From contig DASRUE010000083.1 in assembly GCA_035687895.1 (NCBI GenBank), forward strand, positions 1-8,735: a stretch of DNA of 8,735 nt, read 5' to 3'. Source of the stretch: JAERML01 sp035687895 (GTDB lineage Bacteria; Bacteroidota; Ignavibacteria; UBA10030; UBA6906). The notes below the pieces were generated by a model. That model saw only the letters and a list, made by a program, of their open reading frames with translations, was not told where the DNA came from and searched no databases. The first letter of the stretch is position 1. Each line of letters starts with the position of its first letter. A program made the position numbers and the translations under genes. Below are positions 1 to 6,112 of this stretch, one piece after another.

Positions 1-590
1 GCAGGTGCCAAGGGAAACCCGTCGGTTGTGATGGAGACTCCGCTCGGTACAGAACCGTTTTTTGGGCCTCTTACTACAGGAGGGGGTTGACCCACCATTA
101 CGTTGAACACAAGGTCACCACCCGTTGGGACACCACCACCAGGACCACCACCCGCCCACTCACCTACGTGAATAATGTAGGTTACTCCGGCATTCACTTG
201 CATAAAAATCTCAGATTGTCGTGTGCCGCCTGCATCGTCGTTGCATCGAACTTCGACCAAACTCCCGCATGCTCCTGTGAACACAGCCAACGCAATGTCG
301 TAATCAGATGGCGTGCTGCCCAAGGTGCTGATTTTTACAACGCGGGTGGAGTCTGGGATGTAAGTAAACCAGACGGTTTTTCCGCCGCCACCATCGGCGC
401 ATGTTAACACGGGGTCGCCCGGATTTGCCGTAGCAAGACGTGTGTTTTGGTTGAGCGAGTAGGGGAGCGACGAGATGGCAAATGCACCGGCACACTCATC
501 ATTAGCAGGCTGAGCCAAGCCGTACTCCGGCAAGCCAACTACGAACATGCAGAATACGAAAGCGAACATGGTAACACGAACCGGCTTCAT
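1..590 (-). CDS. Secreted protein with PPC-like beta domain, C-terminus beyond the left edge
   Basis: The frame is open from ATG at 590 to the window edge (196 codons visible, no stop), so the gene is partial. Residues 1-26 are a clear signal peptide: a basic start (MKPVRV), a hydrophobic core rich in F, V and M, and a likely cut after GLA before QPANDEC. Residues 27-168 read like the secreted beta-sandwich domain related to the bacterial pre-peptidase C-terminal (PPC) family: an NDEC start, then KTVWFTYIP, then SDYDIALAVF, a Cys-containing RCNDDAGG turn, and a YIIHVGEW strand. Cysteines at 33, 64, 108 and 116 could form disulfides outside the cytoplasm. A Gly/Pro-rich stretch (147-157) and a PPP linker (169-171) follow, so more domains probably lie beyond the edge. 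AAGGAGG seven bases before the ATG fixes the start, and the gene has its own promoter. I infer a surface or secreted protein, with its catalytic or binding part unseen. The exact family is uncertain. Confidence 0.8.
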   Translation of the reverse strand, partial: MKPVRVTMFAFVFCMFVVGLPEYGLAQPANDECAGAFAISSLPYSLNQNTRLATANPGDPVLTCADGGGGKTVWFTYIPDSTRVVKISTLGSTPSDYDIALAVFTGACGSLVEVRCNDDAGGTRQSEIFMQVNAGVTYIIHVGEWAGGGPGGGVPTGGDLVFNVMVGQPPPVVRGPKNGSVPSGVSITTDGFPLAP

Positions 591-596
591 GGTACA

Positions 597-605
597 CCCT
601 CCTTT
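597..605 (-). promoter_or_regulatory. Strong Shine-Dalgarno for the left-edge secreted protein
   Basis: Read on the minus strand this is AAAGGAGGG, close to a perfect anti-Shine-Dalgarno complement. Seven bases separate AGGAGG from the ATG at 590. It settles the start of the partial gene and suggests efficient translation. Confidence 0.85.
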
Positions 606-675
606 AGTATGGTTGAGATAAGGGAAGTTGAATACGAGACAATAGTGCCTATACGAACAGTCCGCAAGGAAATTT

Positions 676-688
676 TCACCAAGGGTGA
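676..688 (-). other. Small hairpin in the leader of the secreted-protein gene
   Basis: The minus strand reads TCACC, CTT, GGTGA: a perfect 5-base stem with a 3-base loop, about 9 bases into the predicted leader. It could stabilise the 5' end of the transcript. It is short enough to be chance. Confidence 0.25.
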
Positions 689-703
689 GCAGTTGTTACG
701 TTG

Positions 704-733
704 ATAATAGCAAAAAAGCGTCTCGATTGTCAA
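704..733 (-). promoter_or_regulatory. Sigma70-type promoter for the left-edge secreted protein
   Basis: On the minus strand there is a perfect -35 box TTGACA (733-728), an 18-base spacer, and TATTAT (709-704) as a five-of-six -10 box. Transcription would start near 697 and leave a leader of about 107 bases before the ATG at 590. The promoter lies just after the larC stop (770-768), so the secreted-protein gene is probably transcribed separately from the larC operon. The box match is seen directly. Activity is inferred, and many Bacteroidota promoters follow a different consensus. Confidence 0.6.
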
Positions 734-767
734 GGGAAAACTCAACGAAAAAACATCACGTTGGGGC

Positions 768-1934
768 TTAGCCCGTCAATTCCCTCTGAAGTTCATTGTA
801 AATTTCCAGCAAGGGCAATCCCCGTTCCTTTGCAAGTCTCTTGCATTCCTCGAATTCCGGGACTAACCGTTCTTGCCCGCTGACGCTAATTACTTTTGCT
901 TTAACAAATCCAAAAGAGGTCTGTACTTCTCGCTGTGAGCGTGTGAGTTTTCTTCGTTCGACGGGCTGAATGCGAAGCCCAAGAGTCGTCGTTTCGCGGA
1001 ACATGATATCGATGATCGCTTCAATCGCACTGCGGCTTGTAAGAACAGAAAAGAGTATCCCAGGACGGCCTTTTTTCATAATAATAGGAATGATGTATGC
1101 ATCGTGGGCGCCGGCAGCGAGCAGCCGTTCAAGGACGTAGGGATAGATTTCGGGATTCATGTTGTCGATGTTCGTTTCAACCATCACGAGTTCATCGTTT
1201 TCGTACGTCTGCGGAAGTTCTCCGACAAACACGCGGAGGAGATTCGGAACGCCGTCGAATTCTTTTGTTCCGGCCCCATACCCGATACTTTCGATTTTCA
1301 AATGCTCCATCGTCAGTACGCCCGACGATAGTGATTTAATGATCGCAGCGCCTGTAGGGGTTGTAAGCTCGAATGGTATATCGGTCAAGATTGTAGGATA
1401 GTCTTTTAAGATTTCTACCGTGGCCGGTGTCGGTATTGGCATCTTGCCGTGTTCTGTGTCGATGAAACCTCCGCTACCGAGCTTTACGGGTGAGGAATAC
1501 ACGCATTGGACCCCAAGCAGTTCAAGGCAGATCGCCGTCCCGACAATATCCACGATTGCGTCCAGCGCCCCGACTTCATGGAAATGCACCTTCTCAATCG
1601 TAGTGTTATGCACTTTTGCTTCCGCCTTGGCAATAGTACTGAAAACGGATTGGGCCCTTTCCTTGACGCGGTCAGGCAGCGCACTTTGAATGATAATAGA
1701 CTGGATGTCCTTGAGATGTCGGTGGTAATGGGGTTCATGCGAAACAACGACGTCGATGTGCACGGCGGAAATACCGCTGCGCTGGACATGGCTTCCCATC
1801 AACTCAAAACCACCGATGGAGAGCTTTTTCAACTCGGCCGAGAGCTCGTCCAACGGAAGTCCGGCGCTGACGAATGCTGCCATGGTCATGTCGCCGGCGA
1901 TTCCTGAGATGGTGTCGAGGTACGCGATTCTCAT
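768..1934 (-). CDS. larC: LarC, nickel-pincer cofactor nickel insertase (chelatase)
   Basis: The 388-residue protein matches the LarC (DUF111) family end to end. LarC is a cytoplasmic, CTP-dependent enzyme that inserts Ni(II) into pyridinium-3,5-bisthiocarboxylic acid mononucleotide. This is the last step in making the nickel-pincer cofactor used by lactate racemase LarA and its relatives. Visible landmarks are the N-terminus RIAYLDTISGIAGDM (2-16), a His-rich segment SHEPHYHRHLKDI (65-77), EKVHFHEVGALDAIVD (114-129), TPTGAAI (192-198), GYGAGT (218-223) and, in the C-terminal domain, VETNIDNMNPE (252-262) followed by MKKGRPG (286-292). In Lactiplantibacillus plantarum the two halves are joined by programmed ribosomal frameshifting; here they form one uninterrupted frame. 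ATG at 1934 is supported by AAGGAAGG just upstream. It is the third gene after the heptosyltransferase and waaA, 29 bases after the waaA stop, so probably co-transcribed. No larA, larB or larE is visible in the window, which is odd. Confidence 0.93.
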   Translation of the reverse strand: MRIAYLDTISGIAGDMTMAAFVSAGLPLDELSAELKKLSIGGFELMGSHVQRSGISAVHIDVVVSHEPHYHRHLKDIQSIIIQSALPDRVKERAQSVFSTIAKAEAKVHNTTIEKVHFHEVGALDAIVDIVGTAICLELLGVQCVYSSPVKLGSGGFIDTEHGKMPIPTPATVEILKDYPTILTDIPFELTTPTGAAIIKSLSSGVLTMEHLKIESIGYGAGTKEFDGVPNLLRVFVGELPQTYENDELVMVETNIDNMNPEIYPYVLERLLAAGAHDAYIIPIIMKKGRPGILFSVLTSRSAIEAIIDIMFRETTTLGLRIQPVERRKLTRSQREVQTSFGFVKAKVISVSGQERLVPEFEECKRLAKERGLPLLEIYNELQRELTG

Positions 1935-1963
1935 TGCCTTCCTTCTTTTCGATACGTTACGAT

Positions 1964-3274
1964 TTAATGGCTGTCCGTTCTGTTGCTTGCCGCAGAGGTC
2001 AAGTATGGTTCAAGGTGTTGCAGGAAACGCTCGGTCGCCCCGAGATTTGCCTGCACGAACCGGGATGCCCGACCTCCGGCGGTCGATCGTGCGAGATCGT
2101 CCTCCAGGAGGTTCCGGAGTGTCCGGTAGAGTTCCTTGCTATCGTTCACCACGAACCCGCCACCTCGCTCCACGAGCATCAACGGTTCCTGGGAATTGCG
2201 ATGACGCGGCCCGAAGAGGACGGGAATTCCAAAGACAGCTGCCTCGAGTACGTTGTGCACTCCCTGACGGAAGCTTCCACCGATGAAAGCGATGTTGGCA
2301 CAGGCGTAAAGGATCAGCAGGACCCCGATACTGTCCACGATGATCACTTTTTCCTGATTGTACTCGTTCAGTGCCGAGAAGCGGATGAAGGTGGTCCTTC
2401 CGGCAAGTTCGCCTTCGAGGCTCTCGAGGCGCTCTACCGTCGGTTCATGAGGTACGAGGATCAACAGGAGATTTGCTGTCGTCTCGTGCAGTTCCAAGAT
2501 CGTGGGAAGGATCACTTCTTCGTCCTCCGGCCAGGTACTCCCAGCCACGATCACTTGTTTTCCTTCAATGATTGCCTGCGGGATGATGTGCCGTTTCCGT
2601 GCCTCGTTGCTCCGTGCCGAAACCTGATCGTAACGTGTATCGCCGATTGTTTGGAGTGTCGGATGGGTCAGTGCGAACATGGCGAACGCCGCATTGTCTT
2701 CTGGCGTCACTGACAGGATATCACTGAGAGCATTGTATACGTAATGATGGAGAGTGCGGATCAACGGCAGCCTCCGCTTGGTTTGGCGGCGCATTGTTGC
2801 GTTCGCAATCAATGTCGGGATGGCCCGACGCTCCAGTTCCCAGATGTGGTTTGGCCAGACGTCGTACCGGACCATCACGGCCACATCCGGCCGAACGAGA
2901 TCGAGAAACCGTCGCGCTCCCGCACGTGTATCGAACGGCAGGTACGTGATCACATCGGCAAGCGGATATTTCCGTGCGTGCTCAAACCCGGAAGGAGAAA
3001 AGAATGATACGATAACCTTGACTTCCGGATGGCGCTTCTTCAACTCGGCAATAATCGGTTTGGCCTGTTCGAACTCACCCATCGACGAAGAATGGAACCA
3101 GACGCGTTTTCCGCTCCCCAAATGTCCGGTCAGTTCCGCGAGTGTCGCAAACAGGTTCTTTCTTCCGCGGATGCCCCTGCGTACTTTCCTGTTGACGAGA
3201 CCCAACACGCGCAGCACTCCCCACAGAAGAGGGATTGCTGCGAAGCTGTATGCGATCTGCCAGAATCTTTTCAT
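1964..3274 (-). CDS. waaA: 3-deoxy-D-manno-octulosonic acid (Kdo) transferase WaaA
   Basis: This 436-residue enzyme transfers Kdo from CMP-Kdo to lipid A precursor at the inner face of the inner membrane, starting the lipopolysaccharide core (GT30 family, GT-B fold). The N-terminus has a hydrophobic membrane-contact stretch (about 5-27). HSSSMGEFEQAKPII (61-75) carries the conserved catalytic Glu67. The second half holds AGSTWPEDEE (244-253), VPHEP (274-278), and the donor-site block IGGSFRQGVHN (331-341) with LEAA and FGP. Where proteobacterial enzymes read GSTHxGE, GGHN and GNTKFD, this one reads GSTWPEDE, GVHN and GDTRYD, variants I recall as usual in Bacteroidota and relatives. Length is normal (about 410-440). 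The start overlaps the stop of the heptosyltransferase gene as ATGA and has no Shine-Dalgarno of its own, so translation is probably coupled. Whether it adds one or several Kdo residues cannot be read from the sequence. Confidence 0.95.
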   Translation of the reverse strand: MKRFWQIAYSFAAIPLLWGVLRVLGLVNRKVRRGIRGRKNLFATLAELTGHLGSGKRVWFHSSSMGEFEQAKPIIAELKKRHPEVKVIVSFFSPSGFEHARKYPLADVITYLPFDTRAGARRFLDLVRPDVAVMVRYDVWPNHIWELERRAIPTLIANATMRRQTKRRLPLIRTLHHYVYNALSDILSVTPEDNAAFAMFALTHPTLQTIGDTRYDQVSARSNEARKRHIIPQAIIEGKQVIVAGSTWPEDEEVILPTILELHETTANLLLILVPHEPTVERLESLEGELAGRTTFIRFSALNEYNQEKVIIVDSIGVLLILYACANIAFIGGSFRQGVHNVLEAAVFGIPVLFGPRHRNSQEPLMLVERGGGFVVNDSKELYRTLRNLLEDDLARSTAGGRASRFVQANLGATERFLQHLEPYLTSAASNRTDSH

Positions 3275-4347
3275 GATGATGCGTGTGTGGTCATCAGCCG
3301 TGACGCAGCGTCAACGACCTCGTGCACTGCAATATCATGCATGCATCGGAAATGACCTTTGGGACAGGACGGCAACCCGATATGCGTGCACGGACGACAG
3401 TTCAGCCCTCTCGTTTGCACGATAACGTTTTGTGTTCCATACGGGAAGAAGCCGAGCTCCCTGACTGTCGGTCCGAAGACGGCGACGATGTTCCGTTTCC
3501 GTGCCGCTGCTACATGCATCAAGCCTGAATCATTTGTGATGACAATTGTGCAAGAATCCATTGCGGCTGCTGTTTCGAGTAGAGAAAGCCTGCCGGCAAG
3601 GTTTGCAACGTGAGCCTCCGGGGTCTGCGCTCGGATCAATGCAGCGATCTCGCTGCATCTTTCTCGTTCGTCATCTCCGCCAAAGAGTGCGACACCGATG
3701 CGGTGCTCTTTCGCAAGGCGTGCCGCAGCTTCCGCGAACCGCTCTTTCAGCCACATCTTGTTACCATGTCGGGCAGAGGGACATACACCGAGCAAAGGAG
3801 TTCCCAATGTGAATCCTTCCTCCCGAAATCTTGCTCGGGCGTTTTCTGTTGCCGCAGGTGTGATGAACAGTTCCAGTCCATTCCCATCATTAGGTACCTC
3901 CCACCCATCCAGCGTTTCCAGGTACCGCTCTGCCACCGATGGGACCCCACCGGCGCGCTCGTATACATTCCACTTGAACCAGATCAACAACGCGCGGGCG
4001 AGCTTCCGCTTGTTGATCCGGACGACCCGCGTCGCTCCGAGGCAGAGGTACCGGCTTCGCAGGGAGTCGTGGAGATCCACCACCAAATCATAGCCCGTCG
4101 CTCTGATGGTGCGGTGGAGGTGGTGAAGGTCTGCAAAGGTCCCCCCGGTCGGAAATTCCAGCACATGCGTGACGTTGGGGTTATTCCGGACGAGGTCGCC
4201 GTACTCTTCCTTCACAATATAATCGACCTCACACCCGGGAAACCGTTTGCGGAAGACGCGAAGCAGCAGCGACGAGAGTATAATATCGCCGACGGAACTA
4301 AAGCGGATGACTAATGTTTTATGTAGTGTCGCTCGGCCTGTTCCCAT
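3271..4347 (-). CDS. Glycosyltransferase family 9 (ADP-heptose:LPS heptosyltransferase-like)
   Basis: The 358-residue protein has the full GT9 (RfaF/WaaF/WaaC) pattern. These enzymes transfer heptose from an ADP-sugar to the Kdo or heptose of the lipopolysaccharide inner core, in the cytoplasm. Seen: RFSSVGDIIL near the N-terminus (15-24), whose Asp21 matches the family's catalytic acid; CPSARHGNKMW (189-199) in the donor domain; LFGGDDE (221-227); NLAGRLSL (249-256); TNDSGLMHVAAA (271-282); and FGPT (291-294). Cysteines at 317, 320, 328 and 335 form the CxxC...C...CM cluster seen in many GT9 members, perhaps a metal or disulfide site. I chose ATG at 4347; a TTG at 4359 would add four residues, and neither has a clear Shine-Dalgarno. 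It is the first gene of the operon with waaA (ATGA overlap) and larC, behind the promoter at 4443-4471. Which heptose position it serves (I, II or other) cannot be told, so no gene symbol is given. Confidence 0.9.
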   Translation of the reverse strand: MGTGRATLHKTLVIRFSSVGDIILSSLLLRVFRKRFPGCEVDYIVKEEYGDLVRNNPNVTHVLEFPTGGTFADLHHLHRTIRATGYDLVVDLHDSLRSRYLCLGATRVVRINKRKLARALLIWFKWNVYERAGGVPSVAERYLETLDGWEVPNDGNGLELFITPAATENARARFREEGFTLGTPLLGVCPSARHGNKMWLKERFAEAAARLAKEHRIGVALFGGDDERERCSEIAALIRAQTPEAHVANLAGRLSLLETAAAMDSCTIVITNDSGLMHVAAARKRNIVAVFGPTVRELGFFPYGTQNVIVQTRGLNCRPCTHIGLPSCPKGHFRCMHDIAVHEVVDAASRLMTTHASS

Positions 4348-4417
4348 CAACTGCAACAAAGCGAGGTGCGGATTGCGGGCACCACGGAGGTGAGACGTGC
4401 AAACAGGAATATGGAGC

Positions 4418-4435
4418 CCGGCATGTGCATGTCGG
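4418..4435. repeat. Imperfect 18-base palindrome at the predicted operon start
   Basis: CCGGCATGTGCATGTCGG is an inverted repeat with 7-base arms, one mismatch and a 4-base centre. It lies within the first transcribed bases after the promoter at 4443-4471. It could be an operator or a weak 5' hairpin. The short arms make chance possible. Confidence 0.3.
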
Positions 4436-4442
4436 CAGCCTC

Positions 4443-4471
4443 ATTGTACCAAAAATCCGCTGGAATTGCAA
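4443..4471 (-). promoter_or_regulatory. Sigma70-like promoter for the heptosyltransferase-waaA-larC operon
   Basis: On the minus strand TTGCAA (4471-4466) and TACAAT (4448-4443) are separated by 17 bases, the ideal spacing. The match is four of six and five of six. The start would be near 4436, giving a leader of about 90 bases to the ATG at 4347. It sits in the divergent region and is the only good candidate I find for this operon. Confidence 0.55.
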
Positions 4472-4489
4472 TCACGCTGTTCCACGGTG

Positions 4490-4514
4490 TTGTTTGATTT
4501 TCAGACTCAAACAA
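4490..4514. repeat. Perfect inverted repeat TTGTTTGA-N9-TCAAACAA, candidate operator
   Basis: Two perfect 8-base arms (4490-4497 and 4507-4514) flank a 9-base centre, for a total of 25 bases. The size and spacing suit a dimeric DNA-binding regulator. The repeat overlaps the -35 box and spacer of the candidate moxR promoter (4494-4522) and lies about 19 bases upstream of the -35 box of the opposite promoter. A repressor bound here would block the plus-strand unit and might affect both. The symmetry is seen directly; the operator role is inferred. As RNA it could form a stem, but the predicted start lies downstream of it. Confidence 0.5.
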
Positions 4515-4522
4515 ACTACATT
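4494..4522 (+). promoter_or_regulatory. Candidate promoter for the moxR-VWA unit
   Basis: TTGATT (4494-4499) and TACATT (4517-4522) are 17 bases apart, each matching four of six consensus positions. The same stretch gives TTTG (4493-4496) with 20 bases to TACATTGA, a partial fit to the Bacteroidota pattern TTTG...TAnnTTTG. The start would be about 4529, leaving a short leader of about 19 bases that contains the ribosome binding site. The match is modest. Confidence 0.35.
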
Positions 4523-4537
4523 GACATCGAGTATTGC

Positions 4538-4544
4538 AAAGGGA
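4538..4544 (+). promoter_or_regulatory. Ribosome binding site that selects the ATG at 4548
   Basis: AAAGGGA ends three bases before ATG (five if AAGG is taken as the core). It supports 4548 over the longer open frame that begins at 4314. Confidence 0.55.
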
Positions 4545-4547
4545 ATC

Positions 4548-6059
4548 ATGAATCGACCGTCGACGCTTGGCGAGTTACGTAAGAGTGGGTATAAAGTTCT
4601 CCCGGTAAAGGATGAACTCCGCGCGAACCTGATCCGCAAACTGAACAACAACGAACCTCTTTTCCCCGGTATCATTGGGTACGAGAAGACGGTCATCCCT
4701 GCCCTCATTAACGCCATACTTGCCCGTCACGATATCATCCTTCTGGGGTTGCGCGGCCAGGCGAAGTCCCGCATTGTACGTGCACTCCCCGGCCTGCTGG
4801 ATGAATTCATCCCTGTTGTCAAGGGGAGCGAGATCAATGACAACCCCTTTCATCCCGTCAGCAAGTACGCGGTAGATCTCGTTGCCCAGGGGGGCGACGC
4901 CACACAGATCGAGTGGCTCCACCGGGACCGGCGCTACGGTGAAAAGTTGGCAACGCCCGACGTGACGATTGCAGATCTCATCGGTGACATCGATCCGATC
5001 AAGGCGGCGGCGCAGCGACTCCATTACGCACATGAAGGGGCAATCCATTTCGGAATCATCCCCCGGTGTAACCGCGGCATCTTCGCGATTAACGAGCTGC
5101 CGGATTTGCAACCACGCATCCAGGTCGGCCTCTTCAATATTATGGAGGAAAAGGACATCCAGATTCGCGGGTTCAATATCCGTATCCCGATGGATGTCAT
5201 GCTCGTTTTCACGGCAAACCCTGAGGATTACACGAGCCGCGGCAACATCATCACACCACTGAAGGACCGAATCGATTCCCAAATCCTGACGCACTACCCG
5301 CGCTCATTGGAGGAGGCTATCAGCATCACGGAGCAAGAAGCACACATCAAGCGCGATGCAAGGGAGATTCGTATCCCGCCTTTTTTTAGGGAGATTGTCG
5401 AGCAAATCGCCTTCGAAGCGCGCAAGAGCGAGTTTGTAGATCAAAAATCAGGCGTCAGTGCACGCATGACCATCGCAGCTATGGAGAATCTGGTCAGTAA
5501 CGCAGAGCGGCGGGCTATCGTGATCGGCGAGGATATTGTTGTCCCGCGCATCTGCGATCTTCCTCACGTGTTGCCCGGGCTGACCGGCAAGATCGAATTG
5601 GTCTTTGAGGGGGAACAGGAAGGTTCTGTGAAAGTAAGCAAGGCGCTTGTCGGCAAGGCAGTGCGGGAGACTTTCAAGAAGTACTTCCCCGATCCGCTGA
5701 AGAAGCGGACCCGTTCGGCAGGAGAAGGGCAGGGACCCAAACCGACATCGGAAGATCCGGAATACGGGCGGATTGTCCAGTGGTTCGAATCAGGCAACAA
5801 GACAGAAATTGCCGATGACATGCCGCTCAATGCATACGCGAAGGAACTGGAAAAAGTAAAAGGGCTGCGGGAATTCACGAAGCGACACATGCCCGACGTC
5901 GACGAACGCTATGAACTTCCGTCGGTGATGGAATTCGTTCTGGATGGTTTGCATCAAAATTCCAAGATTGCAAAGGACGAAGTGGATCACGTGACTTCCT
6001 ACAAGGACATGGTGGGAAGCATCTTCGCGGGCCCGGGCAGGGGATATGAGGAAGACTGA
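4548..6059 (+). CDS. MoxR/magnesium-chelatase-like AAA+ ATPase
   Basis: This 503-residue cytoplasmic AAA+ ATPase belongs to the helix-2-insert group with MoxR and the Mg-chelatase I subunit (BchI/ChlI). These work with VWA-domain partners to remodel proteins or insert metals. Landmarks are Walker A GLRGQAKS (67-74), an insert ending DLIGDIDPIKAA (143-154) that resembles the BchI SID region, Walker B GIFAINELPDL (177-187), sensor 1 TANPEDYT (222-229, Asn224), the likely Arg finger in PLKDRID (237-243, Arg241), and sensor 2 GVSARMTI (302-309, Arg306). The first Walker B acid is Asn (NE, not DE), and Walker A has Ala where Gly is usual; I recall both as normal in this subfamily. A charged, helical extension of about 150 residues (350-503) makes it longer than a typical MoxR (about 320-350). 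The start at 4548 follows AAAGGGA. The frame stays open upstream to 4314, but those 78 codons look non-coding and overlap the divergent gene. The substrate is unknown. Confidence 0.88.
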   Translation: MNRPSTLGELRKSGYKVLPVKDELRANLIRKLNNNEPLFPGIIGYEKTVIPALINAILARHDIILLGLRGQAKSRIVRALPGLLDEFIPVVKGSEINDNPFHPVSKYAVDLVAQGGDATQIEWLHRDRRYGEKLATPDVTIADLIGDIDPIKAAAQRLHYAHEGAIHFGIIPRCNRGIFAINELPDLQPRIQVGLFNIMEEKDIQIRGFNIRIPMDVMLVFTANPEDYTSRGNIITPLKDRIDSQILTHYPRSLEEAISITEQEAHIKRDAREIRIPPFFREIVEQIAFEARKSEFVDQKSGVSARMTIAAMENLVSNAERRAIVIGEDIVVPRICDLPHVLPGLTGKIELVFEGEQEGSVKVSKALVGKAVRETFKKYFPDPLKKRTRSAGEGQGPKPTSEDPEYGRIVQWFESGNKTEIADDMPLNAYAKELEKVKGLREFTKRHMPDVDERYELPSVMEFVLDGLHQNSKIAKDEVDHVTSYKDMVGSIFAGPGRGYEED

Positions 6060-6095
6060 TTGAGTTCGTCACTGTGTTGATTGATTGGCGTGCAT

Positions 6096-6103
6096 AGAGA
6101 GGA
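6096..6103 (+). promoter_or_regulatory. Ribosome binding site for the TTG start at 6113
   Basis: AGAGAGGA ends nine bases before TTG. It lies in the 53-base gap after the ATPase stop and supports a non-ATG start for the VWA gene. Confidence 0.55.
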
Positions 6104-6112
6104 CAACGATCC

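Noticed and set aside
58..63. Run of six T (A on the coding strand) as a frameshift site in the left-edge gene
   Set aside because: Translation through it gives GPKNGSVPSGV, a natural continuation with no stop before the edge. There is no sign of a broken frame.
735..767. Possible intrinsic terminator after larC
   Set aside because: The only stem is CAACG/CGTTG with an 11-base loop, followed by AGTTTTCC. The stem is too weak and the T-run too short to call.
768..1934. Programmed frameshift in larC as in Lactiplantibacillus
   Set aside because: Both halves are in one continuous frame of 388 codons, so no frameshift is needed.
1874..2713. Plus-strand frame of 279 codons opposite larC and waaA
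   Set aside because: It lies antisense to well-conserved coding sequence, spans two genes and shows no domain or hydrophobic pattern. It is a shadow frame.
3610..4314. Plus-strand frame of 234 codons opposite the heptosyltransferase gene
   Set aside because: It is antisense to a gene with clear GT9 motifs, has odd composition and lacks a ribosome binding site.
4314..4547. A 78-codon N-terminal extension of the ATPase frame
   Set aside because: It overlaps the start of the divergent heptosyltransferase gene, crosses both promoters and has an unprotein-like, Cys- and His-rich composition. ATG at 4548 has a ribosome binding site and begins family-like sequence.
4575..5294. Minus-strand frame of 239 codons inside the ATPase gene
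   Set aside because: It is antisense to the Walker A to sensor 1 region of a recognisable AAA+ protein. Its length is explained by the codon bias of the real gene.
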